This document shows positions 55,303-64,000 of a stretch of DNA of 64,000 bases, piece after piece. This DNA comes from Flavobacteriales bacterium (GTDB lineage Bacteria; Bacteroidota; Bacteroidia; Flavobacteriales_D; Crocinitomicaceae): NCBI GenBank assembly GCA_015665275.1, contig JADFAL010000054.1, forward strand, positions 1 to 64,000, written 5' to 3'. Every line of letters begins with the position of its first letter. The stretch's first letter is position 1. The position numbers and the translations under genes were made by a program. Below the pieces are notes generated by a model. The model made no database searches and was not told the origin of the DNA. It saw only the letters and a list, made by a program, of their open reading frames with translations.

Positions 55303-56370
55303 TTACTTCAGACTGATCGTTGCTCCGATAGTGTGGATGATACCGAATACACCAGCGAAACGCGCAGCGTACTCAATTCCCAAAGCATTCTGATTTTCAC
55401 CAACCAATGCGTCTACTGAGAATCCAGCTGTTGGACCAACCAAAGCATTTGAACGATTCTCAAGGCTGAATAGGTTTTTTTCATAAACGAATCCTCCTCG
55501 GATGTTAAACGCCATCTTTTCGTTTGTCATTTGATAATCAGCTCCAACACGGTATTGATCGCTTGAGAAAGAATTTGCTGTAAATCCTAACGCAGCAGTC
55601 AATTTATTGTTTTCGTTGAAGATAAAATCATACGAAGCTCCGATTCCAAGCAATGCAGGCATCTCGTATGTCGCTGAACGCTGCTCCAATGTAGCTACGT
55701 TACCCGTTGATACGTAATTTACCTGTCCTGCTAGACCATCACCACGGAAACGCATTACCGGACCAACGTTCTTCAAAGTAATTCCGAACTTGATCTGATC
55801 TTGCTCTCCAGTTACGTAACGAATACCAGCGTCAATTGCGATTCCATTTGCACGTAGGTTAGCGATATTCTCAGACATCACTTTGAAGTTAATACCTCCG
55901 TAAATAGATTGAGAGAATGATCGTGCGTATCCTACATTGAAAACGTTAGCTCGTGGCGTGAAGAAACCAATGTCCCCTTCCGGGTTGTTTACCGTAGTGA
56001 TTGGAATATCACCAAAGTTCATTGACTGAACACTTACTGCGATCACATCGTTCTCTGAAATACGCTGAGCGATACCTGCACTGTTAAATGCGATACCAGC
56101 GCTTCCCAGCCAGTTGCTGTAGTTAAACTTGATTTGAGTCTTCTTAGTAAATGCAAGACCAGCAATGTTAGTAAACGTTGCTTCCAAGCCATTCGTGTTT
56201 GCGATCCCTACATCTCCTAAGGCTGAGCTACGCGCCCACGGGTTAACCAACATATGTGATGCTCCCGCAGATCCTACACGATCTTCGTTACCGGCAGTTG
56301 CTGCGAAGCTGGATAAAATCGCAGCTCCGACAACAAATACACTCTTTATTTTATTCATTGAATTGTTCAT
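55303..56370 (-). CDS. PorV/PorQ family outer-membrane protein
   Basis: 355 residues with a signal peptide ending near ATA (an alternative ATG is four codons in). The family opening GASHMLVNPWARSSALGDVGIANTNGLEATFTNIAGLAF is clear, followed by outer-membrane strands and the terminal IHTIGATISLK. PorV shuttles T9SS cargo on the surface, so this member may serve the cargo-like protein encoded just upstream. It is the third gene of the operon. Confidence 0.86.
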   Translation of the reverse strand: MNNSMNKIKSVFVVGAAILSSFAATAGNEDRVGSAGASHMLVNPWARSSALGDVGIANTNGLEATFTNIAGLAFTKKTQIKFNYSNWLGSAGIAFNSAGIAQRISENDVIAVSVQSMNFGDIPITTVNNPEGDIGFFTPRANVFNVGYARSFSQSIYGGINFKVMSENIANLRANGIAIDAGIRYVTGEQDQIKFGITLKNVGPVMRFRGDGLAGQVNYVSTGNVATLEQRSATYEMPALLGIGASYDFIFNENNKLTAALGFTANSFSSDQYRVGADYQMTNEKMAFNIRGGFVYEKNLFSLENRSNALVGPTAGFSVDALVGENQNALGIEYAARFAGVFGIIHTIGATISLK

Positions 56371-56392
56371 TTCAATCGTACTTTAAGTCTTA

Positions 56393-59300
56393 TTAAATAC
56401 CCTGTAGGTCAATTAATCTCATTCCTCCGAAGAACTTGATAATGCGTTCTCCAACGTCTGGAACATCCACATGAATCAAGTAAACACCTCCGGCTAATGG
56501 AATACCTTGCCAGTTGTTCAAGTCCCAATCAACAGATGTAACTGGACTATCTTTCTTGAAGGTACGTACCAGTTTACCATTTACAGAGTAAATTTTAACT
56601 GTACAACGCTCTGGAAGGTTCGTGATTTTCACACGAGTATCCAATCGGTTACGTTCGTACTCAGAGTAAGCATAGTAAGGGTTAGGAACTACATTGATCA
56701 AGTCAAGTGCACTAGCCAAACGATCACGACTTCCAAGCTCTGTAGCAACACTTGACATGTTCCATGAGTACATTGGTTGTCCGTTGTTCAATCCTGTTGC
56801 AGAGTAGTTTTTGTACTCTTTACTTACACGCAAGCCGATTGTAACATCCGTTGGAATTCCACCGTTAGGATTTGTCGGATCAATTGTGAAGTTATTCGCC
56901 GCCAGTGGGTAAGCTACCCAGCTAATGCTGCTGTAGAAGTTACGCTTTGCAGTAGTATTGTTCGCAAGAACATCCTGCATCAAAAGAAGCGCTTCGTTCG
57001 TAGCATCGTTATCTCCTTGCGCAGGAACGTATGCTGGGAAGTCATATCCTAGCAAGTAATTGTTCACTTCTGCACTGTTGTTAGAGAACACGTATACCGG
57101 GTGCATTCCTCCCATAAGTGGGTTTCCACCGTTGTCAACTAAAGTTGATGTCGGGTTCCAAATCATATCTGATCCGTTCTCCGAAGAAAGGAATGAATTC
57201 TCACCAAATGCCAAGTACAAACGAGAACCTGTCTCTAGGTCAATAGCATATCCCGGGAACCAACCCATACCAGTAGAACCAGTCTCAGGGTTTCCGTTCT
57301 TATCCACTGAAGGACTAGCACGTAAAGCTCCTGGCTCTGCTCCACCAACGTTCAACGCTGACTCACGACCCAACTCGATAACTGGACAACGTGTCCATTT
57401 CGACTTGTCGCTAGTAATAACGATATCAACCGATGGCAAGAAGCTAATTGAAGCTCCGTTTCTCGCTGATGTTGGAGATGCGTAGTTATAATATGCCATT
57501 GGCATGAAGCTAGCTTCCCAACCTGTCAATTTGTGAGGAGCAATTCCTCCACCAAAGATCTGGTTCCAGTTCTTATCTGGATCAGCAAAATTATTCGGTG
57601 CTTGCCAATCAGCGTAGCTACATGGATCTAAGTAATCACGGTATGTAGCTAACGTATTATCCAAACATTCGTAACCAGGGTCACTTTGATCGGTGTTCGG
57701 TGCATATGTCCCTGCGCGAACCCAGTTTGTAGGGTAGAATGCGTCGTTATCAGGCACTGCTGCTAAGAAGTTCAATGAACTATCCGCGAACGTAATAGAA
57801 GAACTTAATAACTCAGTAGTTCTCGCCTCTACACCACCGGATGCTCCATCTGGCAAGAAGTAAGACTCCTGTGTAATTTGAACCGACACGCCCCATTCTG
57901 GGATGATCTGTTCGTTGTTCGATCCAATATTCACTTGAGAAGTAATTGAATCCGTTGGACTCGTAGCCGTCTCGGAATCGTATCGGTAAATCACCCATGA
58001 TGCAGTATCTGCGCCATTACTTGATGAAGTTGCGTAATCTCTGAAACGACACTCATAGTAACCATCACGAACATTCAATGGATCCACAACCTTTACGTTG
58101 ATTGGTCCTGATCCGAAATCGTACTCAGGAGCTTCCATGAATCCGTTAGCGATAATTGTCTCTTTAGAAGAAGCAGTCAATTCAAGTGCACGACCACCAT
58201 TTCCATGACCATCCAAACGACGGATGATTGGGCTTGATCCATAATCGATCAACTGTCCTGTTCCGTCAGCCTCTGGCATTGGGTTGTGAGGAATAGCTGG
58301 TGTCGATGTAATCGCAGTACCGTCGAAGTTCAAACGAGAAGCGATGTATGGAGTCTGCTGTCCTGTCAATGCATTTGGATCTGTTGGATCGTACAAGTTG
58401 GCAATTCCAGTCTGAAGGTCTGCCATGTCGTTGTATGCATATGCCAACGCAATATAGTAGTACGTCTTATGGTTAACCAATGCACGGTCTCCTTGAGCGA
58501 AGAAATCTTCAGAAATCAAGAATGAGTGCTGAATACCTTGGTTAGTTCCATCTACCTTTTCCTTTGGAATGGAGAATCCAAGATCCTCGTCAAAATCGAA
58601 GTTAATGATGCGATCAATACCATTTTCAATATCACATTGAGCGATTAACCTTGCTTTCGAGTTGTCAGTAATATCTGCAACTCCAGCATCCTCATCGATC
58701 ATTTGATAGATTTGGTATCCCTCGAAATTGTATACGTTATCTACACCAGGATCTGTAATGTTCACTTCGTCTGCAACGGCATACGATTCGCCAGCATTGT
58801 TCGATCCTGAAGGGTTATCCAACATCAATACCAATTGGTTTTCCAATTCTTGAATTTTGATACGCGGTGCGTTTGGCGGATCCAAAATCTTGAAACATGC
58901 ATCAAACAAAGCCTGTGCTTTTGTATCTGCACGCTTCAATGCTTCTACTGATGAGAATGGATCTCCATCAGAACCACGACCATAAACGATACCAACAGTA
59001 ATGTTGTTAATCGCTCCAGGACGCAATGTAAATGGTCCAGCTGATTGTACGAAACGACGATCTTCTGGTGGGTTTGGTGACCCTCCGTTCGCGTTGTACT
59101 CTGCCCAATCATCATTGATGATTGCTCCTTCAGTTGCCCATCCTAGTGGATCGGAATCTCCAGGGAACACATATGTTGTTGGTGTTGTTGTTACACCAGC
59201 GTTGTATGCATTACCTCCATAGAAGATCTGAGATCCATCTGCCCAGAATCCACGCATAAAGTTGTAGAATTCAGGTGCGTTGTTCGGGTCACTTGTCGGG

Positions 59301-60673
59301 AAAACTGCTCCGTTTGTATAGTATGTGAATAAACGCATACCGTAACGCTCGTTGTCGTCAACTCCATCAGCATATCCTACACCAATACCTCCATATACAA
59401 TACCACCATCAGTAATTGCTTCCTGCACAGTTGGCGTTTGCAATGTTCCTGTAGAATCTATAAATGGTCCAACGTTATCACGTCCATCAGCATCTTGGTA
59501 TGGTCCTTCGAAGAAGTCAACTCCAATTGCTGGTGGATTTTCACCGTAACCTTGCGCACCACCGTTGGTTTCATCCAAGGCATCACCGTTATATGCATAA
59601 CCTAGTCCACGAGATACATCACAACCTACATAATCATCCTGGTAGTTACCTACATCTGGATCTAAGTATTGTGCGAAGTAAGTATTAAACAATGTCTGTG
59701 TACCACGGTTAATCATTTCGTAGTTATAGAAAGTCATTCGGTTCACTTCATCGTTTGTTGCGAAAGCGAATGCTTGTGCACGGATTTCCATACCAATTGG
59801 TTCTCCGTTTGTTTCCGTGTGGATGTTTCCTTTGTCGTTAAATACCCACCAATGCGTTTCGTCACCGAACAATGTTACACGACGATCAGATCCACAAAGT
59901 ACATCATCACGACCCAAGATATCATCGTACCAAGGAGTGTCACCATCGTCCGGACGGAAAGCACCGTCAGCATTCGCATCATAGAATGGTGCTAGCCAAT
60001 AATCCTGACCAATCGTTACATCCCCGTGAGCAGGCCAATCATAGATTCGTGTTAACTCATCGTTTGTTGGAACTGTTGCCTCAGCACAAGCTACAGGGTC
60101 TTGATTTGGTCCTTGACATGCTTCCCACCATACAGTATAACGGATAACTTCCGCCTTACGAATAGTGTAGAATCGGTCATAGAACAAACACTGATCAGGA
60201 TCGATGTTTGCTTCACCGAAATCACGAATCGCGTCATCACCTACAGGTCCTGAAGGATCGTAATTACCAGAGCCAGGCTGAGCCGTAAGCGGTCCAGGCC
60301 AGAAATCGTTACCTGAACGGAAGGTAAGTGCGGCTAATTTTAACTGACCGTTTACATCTGTACCCCCCATCCAAAGTGCTCCGGCGTAGATCGCGAACAA
60401 GTTGTCACCACCTACCTCGTAGGCCGCAACGCTGTTCTGACGATCCTGGAACATGGATCCACCTTGTTCAATGAAGGCGCTAACGTCGTTAAAACTCATT
60501 GTTATACTCGCTGTTGCAGGGGCACAATTGGCTCCTTTGGCTTGAGCTACGGTATTACTACCGCCACTATTGCCACCAGCGGGCTTGCTACTATAAGACT
60601 TATAGGCAAGCGCATCGCCAGACCACAGCATTGCTGCTGCCCCGACGATCATTGCTACTAGTTGCTTTTTCAT
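56393..60673 (-). CDS. Very large exported protein with FlgD-like C-terminal domain
   Basis: 1426 residues. Signal peptide (MKKQLVAMIVGAAAMLWSGDALA), then a Gly/Ser/Lys linker. The long body has repeated surface-protein blocks (IYAGALWMGGTDVNGQLKLAA, MTFYNYEMINRGTQTLFNTYFAQYLDPDVG, FTLRPGAINNITVGIVYGRG). The last 110 residues (NVVPNPYYAYSEYERNRLDTR to YLIHVDVPDVGERIIKFFGG) look like a FlgD Ig-like/T9SS-type fold, but the usual type A ending is not matched closely. It lies between the TonB receptor and the PorV protein, so it is a likely surface partner of that receptor (inference). No enzymatic motif seen. Confidence 0.75.
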   Translation of the reverse strand: MKKQLVAMIVGAAAMLWSGDALAYKSYSSKPAGGNSGGSNTVAQAKGANCAPATASITMSFNDVSAFIEQGGSMFQDRQNSVAAYEVGGDNLFAIYAGALWMGGTDVNGQLKLAALTFRSGNDFWPGPLTAQPGSGNYDPSGPVGDDAIRDFGEANIDPDQCLFYDRFYTIRKAEVIRYTVWWEACQGPNQDPVACAEATVPTNDELTRIYDWPAHGDVTIGQDYWLAPFYDANADGAFRPDDGDTPWYDDILGRDDVLCGSDRRVTLFGDETHWWVFNDKGNIHTETNGEPIGMEIRAQAFAFATNDEVNRMTFYNYEMINRGTQTLFNTYFAQYLDPDVGNYQDDYVGCDVSRGLGYAYNGDALDETNGGAQGYGENPPAIGVDFFEGPYQDADGRDNVGPFIDSTGTLQTPTVQEAITDGGIVYGGIGVGYADGVDDNERYGMRLFTYYTNGAVFPTSDPNNAPEFYNFMRGFWADGSQIFYGGNAYNAGVTTTPTTYVFPGDSDPLGWATEGAIINDDWAEYNANGGSPNPPEDRRFVQSAGPFTLRPGAINNITVGIVYGRGSDGDPFSSVEALKRADTKAQALFDACFKILDPPNAPRIKIQELENQLVLMLDNPSGSNNAGESYAVADEVNITDPGVDNVYNFEGYQIYQMIDEDAGVADITDNSKARLIAQCDIENGIDRIINFDFDEDLGFSIPKEKVDGTNQGIQHSFLISEDFFAQGDRALVNHKTYYYIALAYAYNDMADLQTGIANLYDPTDPNALTGQQTPYIASRLNFDGTAITSTPAIPHNPMPEADGTGQLIDYGSSPIIRRLDGHGNGGRALELTASSKETIIANGFMEAPEYDFGSGPINVKVVDPLNVRDGYYECRFRDYATSSSNGADTASWVIYRYDSETATSPTDSITSQVNIGSNNEQIIPEWGVSVQITQESYFLPDGASGGVEARTTELLSSSITFADSSLNFLAAVPDNDAFYPTNWVRAGTYAPNTDQSDPGYECLDNTLATYRDYLDPCSYADWQAPNNFADPDKNWNQIFGGGIAPHKLTGWEASFMPMAYYNYASPTSARNGASISFLPSVDIVITSDKSKWTRCPVIELGRESALNVGGAEPGALRASPSVDKNGNPETGSTGMGWFPGYAIDLETGSRLYLAFGENSFLSSENGSDMIWNPTSTLVDNGGNPLMGGMHPVYVFSNNSAEVNNYLLGYDFPAYVPAQGDNDATNEALLLMQDVLANNTTAKRNFYSSISWVAYPLAANNFTIDPTNPNGGIPTDVTIGLRVSKEYKNYSATGLNNGQPMYSWNMSSVATELGSRDRLASALDLINVVPNPYYAYSEYERNRLDTRVKITNLPERCTVKIYSVNGKLVRTFKKDSPVTSVDWDLNNWQGIPLAGGVYLIHVDVPDVGERIIKFFGGMRLIDLQGI

Positions 60674-60697
60674 AATGCTCTTTGTTCTTATTATGAA

Positions 60698-63600
60698 TTA
60701 AAAATCGAATTTGATCCCCAAACGAATAGTACGCGGTGCACTAATGTTGAAAGGGTTTTGAACCTTCATTAAGTAGTAATCTCTGAACGCTTGTTCGTCC
60801 AATTGATTTTGGATAGATGTTTGGCTCGCTGCTGCTGCAAGGAATCCATCATCATCCCAGTTACCCGTTGCACGGTACACACTCAACACGTTGAATTGGT
60901 TGAACAAGTTCGTTACACGGAAGTATACATTTAAGAATACTGCTTTTCTATTGTCTTCTTTACCCATTTCAAGTTCGAACGTACGATCTAACTGAAGGTC
61001 CAAACGGTAAGCCCATGGTAGGCGTGATCCATTTGTTGTTCCGTCCAATCCAGAGTTCTGAGCATTAAACTGAGCTGCGTTTGTAATTGTTCCTTGCGCT
61101 GAGTAAGGGTTACCAGAGTATATGTTCGAAACAATGTTCAATCCAGTGTTACCCAATACTTCGAAATCTCCGATAAGCGGTCCGTTGTAATCACGACCTG
61201 TTCCGTAACGGTAATCGAATGTTACGTTGAACGCGTGACGACGGTCAAACGAATAAGGGAAGATTGCACGTAAGTTTGGCAAACCAGCTTGAATCAATCC
61301 AGCTGCTGAAGTCGCATCTGATCCAGTACCATCTGCGAACTGTAACGTATAGTTAGCAGTCATACGAATGTTTCCAGTTCGACGCAAATCATAAGCAATC
61401 GTCATTCCTTTTACCGTACCGAAGTCACGGTTAGAGAATGTCGAGTATGTTGCTGGATACGCTTCAAAGATGTTCTGCAACTGAACGTTATCACGTTGCT
61501 CACGGTAGAACGCTGAGATCTTCAGTGATGAAGTACGCGTCAATACCTGCTGGAATCCAACTTCGTAATCGATAGTTCTTTCTGGACGCAACGCTGAGTT
61601 TGCGATAGTTGCACTACGATCGTTGATGAATTGGTACTCAAACGGATCGAAACGGAATCCTGAAGTAGGACGTTTTGTTAAGATATCGTAGTGAGCAAAG
61701 AATGAAGCTTCATCCGAGATAGGGAATGAGAATGCGATACGTGGCATAACATTCACCTGTGGCGTATAATCTTCAAATGCATCAGCAGTAGGAGTATCCA
61801 ATGACGGATCTAACAACCAAGGAGCAATTCCTCCTGGTCCACGAAGAGTTTGAGGATCTTCAACTACAACACCATTCGCATCGTACCAGATATCACCATC
61901 TCTAAATCCATTAATTTGTGTTGGGTTGTTTACGTCGTTTACATATACTACGTAATCATCTCCAACTGAACCAGGGATATTAACCCATGTCTCACCTGTT
62001 GCTCTTGCTTCAGCAGCAGTACGTGCTTCGTAGAACAAGTAACGGTCTTTCAATACTGGTTGGTTTGCATCGAAGATATCCACACGTACACCTACGTTGA
62101 ATACGATATCGCGGAATGCGAACTTATCCATAATGTATCCTGCCATGTAGATTGGTTGGAAAGCTCCAACAAATCGACGGAAGTTTCCGTTCTCATCAAA
62201 ATCAGTAAAGTACTTATCGATATCCGTGATACCACGTACTTTCTCTCCTGTGTGATCAAATCCATAATAAGAAACGAATGAGTTACCTTGATTCAATAGT
62301 TCATCCGGAGAGAACATGTCAAGGCTGTAGATGTTTGGATCGTACTTATCAACATCGATAAAGTCTGTTCCGCGAACACCTTCTGAGATCAACCCTTGCT
62401 CGAACAAGTACTGACGCAAGTTGTAATCGAAGAATGACTGATTGTCATTGTTCACTTGCCCTCCATACTCGTCTGAGTTGTTAAGGTATGCGTAACCTGT
62501 ATTCAAACGCTCATAGTTTACGTATACACGACCCAATGAATCAACCAAAGTTGCTTGGTTCAAGTCAAGCTCCGTAATGTGGAAGTTTGTCAACTGACGT
62601 GCAATTTGCCAAAGACCTACTGGTCCTTGTCCACCACCACCGGTTGTAGTACCGTTTGTCCATCCACGGTCCCAACGACGCTCAAACTCAAATCCAACTG
62701 AGATTGAGTGATCTCCGATGTTTGCCGATCCTGAACCTGTTACACGGAACTGATCGTTTTCAAATACTCCGAAACCGTTAAATGGTGCACCAATGTTACT
62801 CCAAATGTTGTATATGTTACGAGGAGAATCTCCGTTCAACAATCCTGAACCTTGCTGAATTTGCAACAAGTTCTCGTATCGTCCTTCTGGAAGACCTTCA
62901 TATATTGAGTAGTACTGAGAAGTAATCGCTGCCAACGCTGAGTTTGTTTCAGACGGCTCGAAATCTACCAAAATATCTCTAAATCCATCGTGCTCATAAT
63001 TGTTCGTGTTTGGATTCAATGAGTGAGAGCGGCGACGTGTTGTTGTGAAACGTCCAACGTGACCGTAGTTGAATAGGTTGTACCCGTGGTTTGGATCGTA
63101 GTTATCACGACGTACCTTCGAGAAATCCACCATCAATGAGTAGTATGCACTCTTAATTTTCGAAGAGCTTTCAGGATCGTTGTTATTGAAACGTTGTGTC
63201 AAACGTCCAAACACCCTCCAGTCTAAAGATTCAAAGTATCCAAAGTTTCCAAAGTTCAATAGTGATCCTGCGTAGCTATAGTTGTTTCCACGGGAATAGT
63301 TCATGGAACCTCCAAATGTTAAGTTTACAGATGGTCCAGTATTTACATCGATTTTACCCTGAGCAGAGATTGACGTGTTACGCGCGTTCATTCTCCAATC
63401 AGTCTTTTCGAAAGAGTCTTGACGTAGGAACTGTGAATTATGGAATGTACCGAAACCTGTAGATGTAGGACGAAGTGGATTTGCCAACAAGTCGTCTTTT
63501 ACTTGTTTTTTGATTCTCCAGCTTCCTCCAGCCAATGGACGGCTATCCAATTGATCTGTGATGTTAGCTGAAACCAAGAATCCTAAACGTGGCTTTGTTT

Positions 63601-64000
63601 TATTTCCTAATGAATCTTTCTGCATCCATAATGGACCAGACAACATTCCTTCAAATAGGTTGTATGCATATTTATCAAATCCAAATACGCGACCTGTGTA
63701 ATCTTCCGTTTTTGGGTTGTTTCCAAGTGGATCACTTCCTGCGAAGTAGAATCCTGAAGTTACAACCTCAGCACTACCAAAGTACTTCGCGGATGGTCCA
63801 CGTGTTGTTACCGAGATAATACCCCCGGTAGCATCCCCGTAATTTGCTGGCAATCCTCCGGTAATTACTTTTACCTCTTCAATTGCTGACTTTGGAAGAC
63901 TTGCAGAACCTCGTACTTTAATACCATCAATAAAGAAGAACGTTCCATCTGAACGCGAACCACGCACGCTAATCGCACCTGAACCTTCATTACTGTTTAC
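60698..64000 (-). CDS. TonB-dependent receptor (5' end outside the window)
   Basis: At least 1100 residues; the frame is open to the window edge, so the start, signal peptide and any N-terminal carboxypeptidase-like domain are missing. The visible start reads NEGSGAISVRGSRSDGTFFFIDGIKVRGS, then the plug end AIEEVKVITGGLPANYGDATGGIISVTTRG. The 22-strand outer-membrane barrel follows and ends in PFNISAPRTIRLGIKFDF, with terminal Phe as expected. It imports a large substrate using TonB energy. It is 24 bases upstream of the 1426-residue protein. Confidence 0.92.
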   Translation of the reverse strand, partial: VNSNEGSGAISVRGSRSDGTFFFIDGIKVRGSASLPKSAIEEVKVITGGLPANYGDATGGIISVTTRGPSAKYFGSAEVVTSGFYFAGSDPLGNNPKTEDYTGRVFGFDKYAYNLFEGMLSGPLWMQKDSLGNKTKPRLGFLVSANITDQLDSRPLAGGSWRIKKQVKDDLLANPLRPTSTGFGTFHNSQFLRQDSFEKTDWRMNARNTSISAQGKIDVNTGPSVNLTFGGSMNYSRGNNYSYAGSLLNFGNFGYFESLDWRVFGRLTQRFNNNDPESSSKIKSAYYSLMVDFSKVRRDNYDPNHGYNLFNYGHVGRFTTTRRRSHSLNPNTNNYEHDGFRDILVDFEPSETNSALAAITSQYYSIYEGLPEGRYENLLQIQQGSGLLNGDSPRNIYNIWSNIGAPFNGFGVFENDQFRVTGSGSANIGDHSISVGFEFERRWDRGWTNGTTTGGGGQGPVGLWQIARQLTNFHITELDLNQATLVDSLGRVYVNYERLNTGYAYLNNSDEYGGQVNNDNQSFFDYNLRQYLFEQGLISEGVRGTDFIDVDKYDPNIYSLDMFSPDELLNQGNSFVSYYGFDHTGEKVRGITDIDKYFTDFDENGNFRRFVGAFQPIYMAGYIMDKFAFRDIVFNVGVRVDIFDANQPVLKDRYLFYEARTAAEARATGETWVNIPGSVGDDYVVYVNDVNNPTQINGFRDGDIWYDANGVVVEDPQTLRGPGGIAPWLLDPSLDTPTADAFEDYTPQVNVMPRIAFSFPISDEASFFAHYDILTKRPTSGFRFDPFEYQFINDRSATIANSALRPERTIDYEVGFQQVLTRTSSLKISAFYREQRDNVQLQNIFEAYPATYSTFSNRDFGTVKGMTIAYDLRRTGNIRMTANYTLQFADGTGSDATSAAGLIQAGLPNLRAIFPYSFDRRHAFNVTFDYRYGTGRDYNGPLIGDFEVLGNTGLNIVSNIYSGNPYSAQGTITNAAQFNAQNSGLDGTTNGSRLPWAYRLDLQLDRTFELEMGKEDNRKAVFLNVYFRVTNLFNQFNVLSVYRATGNWDDDGFLAAAASQTSIQNQLDEQAFRDYYLMKVQNPFNISAPRTIRLGIKFDF

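Noticed and set aside
1-64000. CRISPR array, tRNA/rRNA gene, insertion sequence or prophage
   Set aside because: No regularly spaced repeats, no cloverleaf-like conserved TTCGA stem-loop, no transposase or integrase, and no phage proteins were seen on either strand.

Overview
The window looks like a chromosomal segment of a Bacteroidota bacterium, most likely a Flavobacteriales member of aquatic type (inference). The evidence is: many secreted proteins with type IX secretion (T9SS) C-terminal signals of type A (YPNP start) and type B (gliding-motility type, IPNAFSPN start); PorP/SprF-, PorE-like and PorV-family T9SS parts; a TonB-dependent receptor; a Na+-translocating NADH:quinone reductase operon; moderately AT-rich DNA; few visible Shine-Dalgarno sequences; and several Bacteroidota -7 promoter boxes (TAnnTTTG). 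I saw no tRNA, rRNA, CRISPR array, insertion sequence, phage or integration site.

Layout. 1-8.3 kb: T9SS cargo (a thioredoxin-like secreted protein, a BNR-repeat protein, a very long SBBP/PKD protein) around an M42 aminopeptidase. 8.4-11.8 kb: a tightly coupled trio of nitronate-monooxygenase-like protein, catalytic M16 protease and non-catalytic M16 partner. 11.9-24.3 kb: two related type B cargo proteins, a GT9 glycosyltransferase, a Cys-motif membrane protein, a GNAT enzyme, a VWD-domain protein with an Arg/Thr/Pro/Ser repeat tail, and a type A cargo protein. 24.4-30.5 kb: complete nqrABCDEF operon with promoter and terminator. 30.7-34.1 kb: apaG, a TPR membrane protein and a delta-1-pyrroline-5-carboxylate dehydrogenase ending in a strong terminator.

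34.2-37.6 kb is the most unusual part: five tandem paralogues of a roughly 220-residue membrane protein that I do not recognise. Each has a small N-terminal domain, about four membrane segments, and a C-terminal end resembling ILDDEF. Copies 3 and 5 are each split into two reading frames at the same domain boundary.

37.6-43.7 kb: phenylacetyl-CoA epoxidase genes, with paaABCD plus a lipoprotein on one strand and, divergently, two tandem paaE-type reductases plus an SDR enzyme. 44.1-45.4 kb: a type A cargo gene interrupted by one in-frame TAA. 45.5-50.9 kb: an ECF sigma factor with a tiny membrane protein, an unknown membrane protein, and a PorP/SprF plus PorE-like pair. 50.9-54.3 kb: two tandem multipass acyltransferase-like proteins and an SGNH hydrolase. 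54.4-55.2 kb: greA and a HIT protein. 55.3-64 kb: an apparent operon of TonB-dependent receptor (cut by the window edge), a 1426-residue exported protein, and a PorV-family protein.

The dominant theme is protein export and surface display, set beside core energy metabolism (NQR) and aromatic degradation (Paa). All functional calls are from reading motifs by eye; no database search was run.
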